Source of the DNA: Haematococcus lacustris
Lineage: Eukaryota > Chlorophyta > Chlorophyceae > Chlamydomonadales > Haematococcaceae
Direction: 5' to 3'
DNA: 64,000 bases
Assembly (NCBI GenBank): GCA_030144725.1
Contig: JASKMD010000026.1
Coordinates: 13,755,407-13,819,406, forward strand
The notes below the pieces were generated by a model. It was not told the origin of the DNA and made no database searches. It saw only the letters and a program-made list of their open reading frames with translations. How positions within the stretch are numbered: the stretch's first letter is position 1; every line of letters begins with the position of its first letter. Shown here piece by piece: positions 47,001 through 56,904 of the stretch. A program made the position numbers and the translations under genes.

Positions 47001-50000
47001 GCGGGGGACACAGTGGGAGCATGGGCTCCACCTTCTCCCCAGCGGCTGCCTCTGTCTGGACCCCACCGGTCATGAGGGCGGAGCCCAGCAGCGTGCAAGC
47101 TTTGGGGAGGAGCATGTCTGCGACTGACTGCTTGCCAGCCTTGGTGCCTGCATGGCCTGCTTGCCCCTCACCCAGCCCGTCGGCTGGCTGCAGTCCAGTG
47201 CTGTGCAGCAGGAAGAATGCGGGCGAGGAGGCAGCAAGGGTGGCCAGGTACGATACAACGCCGGTGGGACGCTTGAGGCCGCGGGGGGCCAGCAGGCTGG
47301 AGGTGTCCAAGGTCCAGTCCCTGAACTCCTGTGATGATCACCACCCATTCTCGTCAGAAAACAAGGGTTGAGATTAGGAGTAGGGGTAGTGTTACTTAGG
47401 GGTAGGGTTACTTAGGGTAGCGTTAGGGTCAGGTAATCCACCATTACCCCCCACCACCATACTGGTCAGTAAACATCCTCCTGCCGCCCAAACTGCCTTT
47501 GAATGTGCAGACTCCCCTCTCCCGTGCATCTGGGACACAGGCGGGCAGGCGAGTGTGCTTCCCCTGATGAGATGAGCCTGGCGCCTAGTACTGTGTGTTT
47601 GCTAGCCTGACTACCTGACAAGGTGTCTAGCCTATAAACTGACCTTGGACTTGATTTGTATGTCATCTAGGTCATCCACAACCATCTGCAGTGCCTTGCG
47701 CTTCACCACTCGCCTCTGCAGCATTTACAGTGCCAGCCACAAGGCACACGCGCTCTAACTCATCAGCATGGCCAGTGAGAAAGGGCAGCATCATTCAGCT
47801 GCCAGGTTCACAGCAGCATTCAAGAACAGCAGATGGGCAGCACATGCTACCCCACAGGAGCTGCAGGCCTGAGCTGGCACTTCACACCACACCAAACTGC
47901 GAGCTACAGTTGGCCAGCAGGACAGCTTCCTGCCATTCCCGTTCCCAACCCACCTTGGCTGCGGCCGCTGCAGCCACCGCCCTGACAGCCGGGTCCTGCC
48001 TGTCCCCCTCCTCCTCAGTGGCCAGGTGCTCGCTGTCATGTGCTTGGTACTCCTCTCGCAGGCGGGCGGCCTCGTTGGCCAACTCGGCTGCTGAGGCAGG
48101 GGACAAGGCGCCATGGTCTGCCTGACCAGCCTCCAGCTGCTCCTCACCTTCCTCCACCACCGCAAGATCACCTGCAGGGAGGTGGAGCACGAAGGCAGAG
48201 CAAAGTAGGTAATGTCAGTTGCTGCAAGCAGTGCTGTGCGCTCATGGAAGCTGAGGAAAAGAGTGAAGGGAACCAGGTGAGTGCGGCATTGCACCAGGGA
48301 TGTGCGTACTCTCACACTTGCAGTTGCACGTGCGTGGTTGCTGCCATCCTGTTGCCCACCTGAGCGGCGGAGTGAGCCACGATAGCCAGTACTGTCCTCA
48401 CTAGTGGGAGCACCTGGGACACATGCCACGGTACAGACAGCTGACCGCCTGTGTGGTTTTCTCAGCGCTGTTGTCAGCGTTCGCTATGACATGCCCACCA
48501 GGTCAGAGGCCCACCCTTGCCTCTGATCCAGGCTTACCGATCCACCTCTGGCCAGAGGGCCATGCATAGAATTGCAGCATAGACATGTGAAAACCGCGAC
48601 GAGTGGTTTTTAGAAATACGGGGTCAACCACGGGGTCAACCACTCACCAGAGGGTTTACGCTTGCGCCCGACTAGGTCCATCCTGTCCTCTGCTGCTCCC
48701 AACCCATCCTCCACCTCCATAGCCCCCTCCTCCACAGCCATGCTAGCATCTGAGCCCCTGGCCTTCCTGGCGGCTGCGTTGTTGTTGTTCAGCCTGTTCT
48801 CCACCGCTCCGTCAGGGCTGCTGGCCTCAGCTGCATTCTCAGAGCCGGCCTTGCTGCTCGCCTTAGCTTGTGCCGTGGGGTCAGCCATGCCCAGCATGCC
48901 CAAGTCCATGTGCATACCCAGACCCATGGCTTCATCGTCAAGGAGGCCACCCATCATCATCTCCCCGACGTCCCCAAACACCTCGTCCTGTTCAGCGTAG
49001 TCAGCACCATCTCCGCCATGACCTCCCAACAGCGCCTGCATGCAAACAGCAAAACCTGCATGACTGCCAGTGGCGACGCAATGATGACACCCAGCTTTTA
49101 GGTTGCTGACATTGGTGGCTTCTGCAACTCACTTGCCAGACGCCTAGGTAGCTTGAGACCCCTGCAGCTGTGTCTACAAAGGCATGTGGTTTTGCAAATG
49201 CCCCACCTGCCGGCCACCAGTGACTTCCTGGCCACCCGTTTGGCGACCCACACTCTGTGTAAGGCCTGCAGGCAGGGCGACTTGAAATGCTAGATGCACA
49301 CCATCTTGGAATGCTACATGCACACCACAGTACCAAAGTAAACTGTGTTATGAAACGAGGTGTAAAGCATGCTGCTCATGGACAGCCACACTTAGGTTTA
49401 ATGATCAACCTGCCACATAGACTGCTCTCACCGCTTTTAGTGTAGCCACTTTGTGTGGGCACGGCAAAGAGCTCAGCATCCTGCAGACAGAGCCTCCACA
49501 CTTCATTTGCCCTTTTGCACCATGCTTACACCATGCTTGCACCATGCTAGCACACATTGTACTCACCTGAAAACCTCCCAAAGACATGGAACGAGCAGGT
49601 CGGTGCTGGGTGAATAACACCATGGCTGGGTTGGCCAGGCTGGGCACCAAGAGGTTGTTGAGGTCTATGTTGTAAAGCATGGCATCCTCGGCGGCCAGTC
49701 CGCTGTCGTGGTCCACCAGAGTGATAGCTTCTCGCCTGCACACCATGTCAACGCGCTGTGAGCCATCTGACCTGTCCTGATCAACCCTGAGCAACGTCTG
49801 CCCCCTTTCGAGCTGCGCGGCTCCTCACTTTGCTTTGTCCTTTCCATGCTGCAGGGTCGCCTGCTCTGCTCCGCCAGACTCAACCCTGATGGCATCTTTG
49901 ACCCGCCTCTGCAACACAGTGTGCATGGCGGCCTCGCTTAGTTTGACACCTGCTCATTTCAGAAAACCAAGCTGACCAATCATAAGAAAGGCCTCCAGAA

Positions 50001-50576
50001 GTGGCCTCCCTGTGCTCACCATCATTTCTTGGAGGTCCTCTGCAAGCAGAGAGGATACACATGCTACCAGTTATAGGTGGGCAATGACACATGATTGACA
50101 CAGCTTTGGCTCTCTTCACTGCCAAAGGAAACAAGCTAGAAGTCCAGCTTACCAAGGAGGTAGTGTGTTTGCTTGTTAAACACCACAACCACTCCACCAA
50201 TCAGGATGCCTTGCAGCCGGAGGGAGTGCGGGACATCAGGATGAAGGATCTCATTGCTGCGCAGCATGCATGCAGCCTGGATGCCTGACATGTCCCTATC
50301 TAACATGTGTGCCCACGGACTGCATTGATTCCTCGTTGCTTTGTGATGCTGTGATTTCAGCACTCACCATATCTCCTGCACCGAAATGCCCAGCAGCTTG
50401 TTCTTGCTGAGCTTTTTCCCGTGGGCAATAGTCCTACGGAGCGCAATAGACAGGTTTCACCAGCGAGCCCCGCGAGGCAGCAAACAACACAAGCCGATGC
50501 AGCGAAAGAGGAGAGCCGCGTACCAAATTGCTCCGAGGGGGCTGCGCCTGCTAAGCAGGTCTTTGGAATAGAACAT
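44009..50576 (-). CDS. RAD21: Cohesin kleisin subunit SCC1/RAD21
   Basis: Closes the SMC1/SMC3 cohesin ring in the nucleus; cleaved by separase at anaphase. Seventeen exons close in phase to 913 residues: 50576-50524, 50433-50368, 50256-50153, 50039-50020, 49908-49829, 49735-49567, 49480-49432, 49055-48648, 48171-47954, 47715-47644, 47328-46959, 46758-46518, 46116-45913, 45575-45290, 44979-44792, 44532-44415 and 44104-44009. The N-terminal SMC3-binding domain is clear: MFYSKDLLSRRSPLGAIW, then HPDVPHSLRLQGILIGGVVV. The middle has the RRVVKRKALQMVVDD and EFRDWTLDTSSLL blocks typical of plant SYN proteins. The C-terminal winged-helix region (SFLSLAQRLTRAEAVKLFMQ, then QNRPFGDILI) contacts SMC1. 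A mitotic SCC1/RAD21 or meiotic REC8 role cannot be separated with certainty; the general RAD21 pattern fits better. No separase-site consensus was checked. Confidence 0.93.
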
Positions 50577-51056
50577 CTGTACGAGCCTGGCTTTTCCTTG
50601 TTAGGGTGGCGCCAGCCGAGGCAAGGAAGGTGTGGTGCCTGTGTGCCGAGCCACAGCCACAATGGGTGTCAATGCTCGCGCTGAAGCGCCGAGCAAACGA
50701 TGTTGGTCGAGAGTGGTGAGCAACACAAAGCGTTTTATTGTTGATACCATGAACTTTTAAAAGGACAGCCTGCGACACCCTGGGTTCTTCTGCTGTGCAC
50801 TGCTGGCAGCATTACCCGATGCCGCAATACAATAGCTTCCAAGGTCCGAAGGCCTTGTGGTGTCCTCTGGTTTCCTTCGACTAAGCCGTCCTGATGTATT
50901 CGTTGAACTGTGCGACCAAACCTTGCTACTTTGCCGCCGAGGTTAAGAACGGTGCACTGCTGCGCCGCCCAAAGAGTGACTTCTGAGGGCCTCCTTCCCC
51001 TGGCGATGCCTTTCTTTGCATAGTAAATGTGGCTGATGCACGGGCTGTGCTGATGA
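50577..51056. promoter_or_regulatory. Divergent 5' region between SCC1 and an unknown gene
   Basis: Holds the SCC1 upstream region and probably the first exon(s) of the plus-strand gene. An ATG at about 50819 opens MPQYNSFQ... and may splice onward, but no join could be closed in phase. Confidence 0.4.
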
Positions 51057-52168
51057 GCGGGCTAAGCAAAGGAAGCCAGACCCGCAGGAGCAGCAGGATG
51101 CAGAGTACCGCACCCAGCTGGCCCGGGGCACAGACCCGCGTGAGATGACCTGGCTGAAGCTGCGAGCCTACCACCGTGCCATTAACCAGTATGAGAACCA
51201 CGTGGCCGCGGTGGAGGGGCTAGAGGCTAAGCAGCGGCTGCAGGACTACCAGGTGCCCACAGACCTGGTGCCTGCCCAGCTGCTGCAGCTCAGCCCTGAG
51301 GAGTTGCTGGCCTCCAGCAAGCTGACGAGCATTGAAGACCACCGGGCCGCCCGCACAGAAGCAGCAGCAGCAGCAGTAGCAGCAGCCGCGGGTGAGCAAT
51401 CAGGCGTGTCAGGAGGGTGGCATGGTGCTGGGGCAGGGTACACGACAGAAGCAGCAGGGGAGAGCAGGAGCAGGAGGATAGCAGACCAGTACGGCATCAG
51501 CGCTGATGAGTGGCGGCAGGGCCTGGCTGCAGCCTTCCCATCCCTCCTGCAACCGCATATGCCCCCCTGGCAGCAGCAGCAGCTGGAGGAGGAGGAGGAG
51601 GAGGAGGAGGAGGGCAGCGGGGGGGAGGGCCCACCGGGGCAGCAGGGGCTGGTGCAGGAGGTGCGGGTGCTGCTGCCCTACAGCAACCCTCCCCGCAGCA
51701 AGCCCCGCGCCATGGAGCCGCGCACCATCTACACAGAGGCCTACCTAGCGGAGCAGGCGCTGCTGCGGCAGTGGCGGCAGCAGAGCAGGCAGCGCACGCT
51801 GGCCTTCTGGAGTGGTCTAGGCACAGTGACAGGTGGGTGTGACTCACCTCCCACAGAGGGGCCAGGGGCGAGGGCAGGAGCAGGGAGCGGGCAAGAGGGA
51901 GGGGGGGGGGCAGGGATGGTGACATGGGCAGGGGCAGGGGCAGGGTTGAGGGTGGGGGTCAGGCAGGTGGCCGGACAGGGACTGCAACGCAGCGCTGAAC
52001 ATGCAGCGCATTGGGGAGAGCAGGTGGCGGCCGCTGGAGCTGTGCCACTGGCCAAAGCAGGGAGCGCTGCCAGCCATGGGCAAGGAGTACCCTGGCCTGG
52101 GCTACAAGCGGCTGCGAGACAAGCCATCAAAGGCCCAGCAGCAGCAGCAGCCGGCTGTGGCACAGTAG
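51057..52168 (+). CDS. Unrecognised protein whose last exon carries a TnpB/Fanzor-like RuvC-III motif
   Basis: An open exon from about 51057 to 51831 encodes a charged, Ala/Gln/Glu-rich protein (KLRAYHRAINQYENHVAAVE, ISADEWRQGLAAAFPSLL, a Glu run, EVRVLLPYSNPPRS, and TEAYLAEQALLRQWRQQS) that I do not recognise. A GTGGGT donor after 51831 joins in phase to 51963-52168. That exon encodes WPDRDCNAALNMQ, then ESRWRPLELC, GKEYPGLGYKRLRDK, a Gln run and a stop. DRDxNAAxN is the third RuvC motif, including its catalytic Asp, of TnpB and its eukaryotic relatives (Fanzor). The preceding RuvC-I/II and zinc-finger parts are not present in this exon set. The 5' start is unresolved; an in-frame stop at 51034 means another exon is spliced on or translation begins at the ATG at 51145. 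The same first exon recurs inverted at 63.3-64.0 kb without this last exon. Confidence 0.5.
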
Positions 52169-52208
52169 TGTGTGCCCCCCCATCTGAGCTGTCATCAGCT
52201 TACAATCA

Positions 52209-52433
52209 GTGCATGTTATGCCATGCCAACTCTACACGGCAGCCCTAACGGGTCAGGCAATAATGTAGGTGGTAGGCGCTCATGTGCCATGTGCACTGGG
52301 TTTACTCCACGCAGCCCAACAACACCATTTGAGTCGGGCCACTATTGCCCAGTAGTATATTCCCGCTAGTGGCAGCTAGTGGCTACTACTGGTCCGGCTC
52401 AAATGGAGGCCCTAGTGAGGGACAAGGGGGCTG
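52209..52433. repeat. Dispersed ~225 bp repeat, copy B
   Basis: Counterpart of 43450-43675. It begins only about 40 bp after the stop codon of the gene with the TnpB/Fanzor-like exon and ends at GACAAGGGGGCTG. It has the same internal inverted repeat (GAGTCGGGCCACTA ... CCGGCTC). Its position fits a conserved right end of a mobile element. Confidence 0.85.
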
Positions 52434-52681
52434 TCACTGGTCAGGCTCCACTGCTTCAGGGTCTTGGTAGGTGGTGGCGTCAGGGTGCTCGGGCCTATGA
52501 GACAGATTTAAGGCACATGGCCGACATAAGAACCCACTTGGTGTGTCGTTTGTCCCACGCCTGAGAGGCTCCAGGGCCAGTTTCACGGGGGTGGGGTGGG
52601 GGGGACTCGCTGTGTCGTAAAAACATACCATGCCGCCATGCACCCACATGCACTTGGTTTCGCTCGAAGCCTTTGCAGCAC

Positions 52682-53324
52682 ATGCTGTCGGTTGCAGCTC
52701 GCCGCACAGCAGCTCTTGCGCCCAGACCAGCTTTGCAGAAGTTTGCGAACTCTACTACAAACTTCACAAGGCTGATGGCCAAGGCAACCATCCACGTGGT
52801 GTATTGTGGAGCCTGAGGTGAGCGCGAAAATGTGCTCTACGAGTCTTGCCAAAGCTTACGCATCGTTTCCTCCATCATCGCGCAGGCTACGGCAGCCGCT
52901 ACAGAGCCTTTGCAGGTCAGTTAAGCCGGTTCAACTCGGGAAGCAACGATCTGGGCGTGGAGCATTTGGCGAAATGATTTGTACCGCAGGCGCTGTAGCT
53001 GCCAAGTTTCCCGGTGTCCCACTGGACATGACTTACGAAGCAACGCCTACCTCGACAGGAAAGTTCGAGGTCACCGTTAATGGCGAGCTGGTTTTCTCCA
53101 AGCTCGCTGGCAACGTGAGTTACATGTTGATGCGTGACTGCATACTTCTTCTTGCACACATTGTGTAACTGCACCTTGTTGCGGCAAGCTGCATGCTGCA
53201 AGCGACATCGCAACATATTTCAGCAGTGCTGCCATGTATGTGGTGCCTGTGCATGCAGGGTTTCCCAGATACAGCTAGCAAGCTGGGCCCTATCTTTGAG
53301 GCCATTTCTGCTGCTATTGCTTAG
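52682..53324 (+). CDS. SELENOW: Selenoprotein W (Sec encoded by TGA 52814-52816)
   Basis: Small thioredoxin-fold redox protein. Exons 52682-52817, 52886-52915, 52990-53114 and 53259-53324 (TAG) close in phase to 118 residues if TGA at 52814 is read as selenocysteine (residue 45). The redox motif is HVVYCGA-U-GYGSRYR, the exact CxxU-type signature of the SelW family; FEVTVNGELVFSKL and the C-terminal FPDTASKLGPIFEAI also match. Without Sec decoding the frame stops at once, yet everything downstream continues the family alignment, so the TGA is not a terminator. The ATG at 52682 adds about 33 residues rich in Arg, Ala and Ser before MAKATIHVVYCGAU. They look like an organelle-targeting peptide, but translation could also begin at that inner ATG. 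A SECIS-type hairpin follows in the 3' region. Confidence 0.92.
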
Positions 53325-53372
53325 AGCTGCAGCCCAATGTTAAGTAGCGAGGTTTTCGCCATGCTCATGTCT

Positions 53373-53452
53373 GCTGTTGTTGCTAGCCATGATGTTTCCT
53401 GCCAGCATGCGAAAGCACGGCAAGAAGCTGATGTATCCCCTGCAATAGCAGC
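53373..53452 (+). promoter_or_regulatory. SECIS element of selenoprotein W mRNA
   Basis: Starts 49 bases after the stop codon. Lower stem: 53373-53383 pairs with 53442-53452, 11 of 11 with two G-U pairs. The internal loop leads to the SECIS core, AUGAU at 53389-53393 facing UGAU at 53429-53432 (tandem G.A/A.G pairs flanked by U.U). Upper helix: 53394-53403 pairs with 53419-53428, 9 of 10. The apical loop of about 15 bases contains an AAA (53412-53414). All standard SECIS parts are present, though the loop adenines sit nearer its 3' side than usual. Confidence 0.88.
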
Positions 53453-54361
53453 TGACAGCATAGCATGAGAAACCGGGAAATGATAGAGAGTCCTGATTGA
53501 TGTTAATGTCAAACCATCTAGGTGATGTGGTGTGTCCACAAGGACTATGCCTGTTTGGCCAGATGTTCAGAACTGTGTCTAGATGTATGCTAAGCCATGA
53601 CCACATGTAGCGCATGTGTGAGCTTCAATGCTTCTCTCTGGTAGGAGCATGATTTGATGCCTATGCATTGTGTCTCACCATCTTGGCAAGGTCTGATGAC
53701 TGTGTGCTTAAGGGTTTTGCTTGCTATTTTCATTTGACTTCTACCGCTGTGACCCCTTGCTTACCTAGTTAAAATATGATTCAAGAGTGTGTCGTGCGTC
53801 AAATTCCCATGTAGCTGAGTGTCTCAGCTGCCAGTCTCCCAGCCTGGACATGGCTCGGGGCTGACATGCCCCGCCGCGAAGCAGATGACTGCATTGGAAT
53901 ACACATCAAGTAGTGTTGCTTGAAGTTGTTGTCTGTCATGTAGTATTAGAGGACACCACCGTCACCAAGGCGCGCCCGAAATTATCTTTAAGATATGACC
54001 CCATATGATCAAGCATGATTGAATATGATGAAATGTAGTGAAGCCAAAACCGACCTCATTGACGTGGGGTTGTCGTTTTGATTACCAGGGGTCGGTTTCC
54101 TATCATTTCCTGTCATTTTCTGTTAGTTGGGTTCGCCTGAATCAGGGTCCCGGTACATTAGATGCCATGCATGTCTTCAGTTGTGGAAGAAGTCCATGGT
54201 TTTGTCAGCCCTGGCTTCAGGCGCCCCAACTAACCTAAAACCTACCTCTGGTAGTAGGACGGCTGTAACTCTGCACTCACTGCGCCAAATGTTAGGCAAG
54301 GTGATTCACAATGTAGCCAACCCAGCCAGCTATCTTTGACCCATCCAAAACTATTATGCAG
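53453..54361. other. Intergenic, no gene seen
   Basis: Lies downstream of the selenoprotein gene and is relatively AT-rich. No open frame with family resemblance or long repeat was found. Confidence 0.45.
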
Positions 54362-55113
54362 TCAGTAGGCCGTGCACAGCAAAGCATCAAAGTTAGTGAT
54401 TACAATTTGAGCCATTGCGGAGCATGCAGTCATCGCTGCTACCGCCCGGTTGGAAGAGGTGGCAGCTACAGCCTGTGTCGCGCACTCCACAACTTGGTTT
54501 GGCGCTGGGGGCTGTCTAACTATGTCAACTATGTCAACTGTGTCACCGCTTGCGCTTGGCAGCTGTCTTGGCACAGGCAGGCAGTAGTTTTTCAGGTACT
54601 TGGCTACCACGCGCAACTGCCGCCCCACTGTGGTGCTCTGCCCGGGTGGGTTGGGCACCAGACACAGTTCATTCACGAACAGCTCTTTGCACATGGCCAG
54701 CTTGTGGCGGCTGGCCTGTGTCTGCAATACCAGCCTGGCTGTGCTGAGGTAGTGTTGTGCGAGGTATGCAGCTGTCCTAGCCGCAGGCTTCCCACAGCGC
54801 CCCACTTGCGTGGGAATGAAGTTGGTTGTCAGCCAACGCTTGTCTCGCAGCAGCAGCTGGAGTGCATGGGTGTGCTCCTCACCTGCTCCTCCAATATCTC
54901 ATTCTCACTCTGCAGCTCCTGCTGTGCTGCCTGCATCTGCTCCATGTCTGCTTGCATTTGGTGCAGGTTCCCCCGCAACTGCATGGCCTCATCCTGTGCC
55001 TTGTGCATCTGAGCTTTCATGCCACTAGGGCAGCACTTGAACCCTGCCTTGGGTGAGGCATGCAGCTCTTGCAGTTGTTGACGCTGCTTCTTGCTGAGCC
55101 TCTTACCCACCAT
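54362..55113 (-). pseudogene. Coiled-coil protein ORF followed by a second frame; gene of unknown function, possibly broken
   Basis: From an ATG at 55113 the minus strand encodes a basic start (MVGKRLSKKQRQQLQELHAS) and then a heptad-rich coiled coil (MQADMEQMQAAQQELQSENE), ending soon after EEQ. A second frame, offset by two bases, continues with LLLRDKRWLTTNFIPTQVGR and SRHKLAMCKELFVNELCLVP down to 54362. Joining them would need a 26-base intron (GTGAGG...CCAG), shorter than any other here, or a frameshift. I do not recognise the family. It could be a live gene with an unseen intron or a decayed one. Confidence 0.4.
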
Positions 55114-55129
55114 GGTGGTGGCTAGGGCT

Positions 55130-55460
55130 GGGAGGGGGCGGGGGGGGGGGGGGAGGGGAGCAGGCAGCGAGCAAGGGAGGCTGGAGGGGGAGGGTTTGGG
55201 TTGGGAGGGGGTGGATTGGGAGGGTGTAGGTTAGGAGGGGGTGGGCTGGAGGGGGAGGGCTGGGAGGGGTGGGCTGGGAGGGGGAAGACTAGGAGGGGTG
55301 GGCTAGGAGGGGGTAGGCTGGGAGGGGGTAGGCTGGGAGGGGGTGGGCTGGGAGAGGGGGGCCTGGGGAGGGGGGGCTAGGGGGGGGTGGGCTGGGGGTG
55401 GGTGGGCTAGAGGGGGAAGGCTGGGACGTTAAGCGAGGGGCAGGGCTGGGAGAGGGTGGG
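55130..55460. repeat. GGCTGGGAGGGGGT-type minisatellite
   Basis: About 15-20 imperfect copies of a 13-16 bp GGGCTGGGAGGGGGTA unit directly upstream of the coiled-coil ORF's start. It would form part of that ORF's promoter or 5' region. Confidence 0.9.
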
Positions 55461-56149
55461 TAGGCTCAATGAGGTGGGCTCCTGCAATGATGGGTGGAGG
55501 GCGGTCGGGCATGCGATGGCCTTGAACCTTCCCAGTGAACATGATGTCACTTTCAACCCGTCAAACTGATAGAGGCCTGGGTTGTTTGACGTGCGATTTG
55601 TTTCAAGAGAATCGACAATGGGTTTAGAACAGTTACTTCATGGCCATTTTCCTGTGGGCGGAGCGGGTGCAACACAATGGAGGACACAATGGAGGAGGGG
55701 GGGGTAACCCGGTGATACCTTAGTGTGCGCCGACCCTTTCTCTGTATTCGGCGAGCAGTGAACACACAGTTATGTATCAATCACCCCGTCAAGGTGCCCT
55801 GCGCGCCCGGCAGGCATCGCGTCGGGTGTTGGCCGGACATTCCATTTGTGCACAAGCAGCTCACTACGCTACGTAGATGGGGTCACAGGGATGTGGCTCA
55901 CCGTGCCAAGGAGACCCGTCTCGCCGCTGTGATTTATTCGCGGTCACATGTGGCAGTACGCGAGCAAGGACTGCAATGGCTTGCGTTGGTGGTCAGATAA
56001 CGCGGAATAGACTGCAGCTGCCAATGTGATCAACGCTATCGATATCGATGCAGTATTGAGATAGTAATTGCATGCATATTACTAACCCCATGTTGGGGGC
56101 GCCTGACCTGGCTACCCCTTCTTTCTTGCAACACGTTATGGCAAATCAT
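55461..56149. other. Intergenic, no gene recognised
   Basis: A plus-strand frame at 55725-56000 (91 codons) has normal composition but no family match. The palindromic motif ATCGATATCGAT lies near 56036-56050. Confidence 0.4.
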
Positions 56150-56610
56150 CGTGCCTCATGAGCCCCAGAGCCACCGCCCAGGTTGCCAAGCCACTGAGCC
56201 ACTGAAACCAAGCATGAAGGGCAAGAAGCGCAAGGGTGCACCAGCAGGGTCAGCTCAGCTATGAACAGGACCCAGCCCTGTGAGGAGGGGCTCGACCGCA
56301 GCAAGCCCACCAGGCCTGAAGGCTGGAAGCCCCAGCCACGCCAGGTGCAGCACCGCTTGTTGCGGTCCGCCTGGAGCAAGCGGTTTGAGGCGCCAGTGCG
56401 GGGCCTCATGTGGTGCCCTGAGCTGGACCAGACTACCCCTGGGGACCTAGGCAAATGGCTGGACAGGGGCTGCAACGCAGCCCTCAGTCTTTCAGCGGGC
56501 AAAGGAGAGCAAGTGGCGCCCACTGGAGCTATGCAGGTGGGAACACCGAGGAGCGGCTCCTGCCAAGGTGCCCTAGGCGATGTTGAAGCTGTTGGATATA
56601 GGGAACCACA
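56150..56610 (+). pseudogene. Degenerate TnpB/Fanzor-like C-terminal fragment
   Basis: Reads RPEGWKPQPRQVQHRLLRSA, then RFEAPVRGLMWCPELDQTTP and WLDRGCNAALSL. A frame change then gives KESKWRPLELCRW and a stop at about 56576. The last part parallels the 51963-52168 exon (DRDCNAALN...ESRWRPLELC) but with Gly for the second catalytic-motif residue (DRG for DRD) and a net one-base insertion after NAAL. The upstream part carries a region missing from the first copy, including a WC that could be half of the zinc knuckle. It is a broken copy of the same element family, 4 kb away in the same orientation. Confidence 0.5.
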
Positions 56611-56904
56611 GCTCGGATTACACATAACACAGCTCCCAGTAGTGAGGGAATGTGCTGAAACCAAGCATATCAATCATCTAGGTTAGCAACTGCCACCCCT
56701 AGGATTCGCAACACATGCTTACATGCCCTGTGCACAGCCACTTTCTAGGTCCCCATCAATGTGGTCCCTATCACGATGACCATGCCCAACACAGCATGTA
56801 TTCCTGTGCTCTGTGTACAGCCACTTCCAGGGTGACTGGCGTCCCCGTCACGATGTGGGCAGACTTGGCCTTCATTGACAATGTTGGAAGGGAGTTGCAG
56901 CACT

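Noticed and set aside
52682..52816. A 44-residue peptide ending at the TGA
   Set aside because: The family alignment continues without break after the TGA through three more exons, and a SECIS-type hairpin follows.
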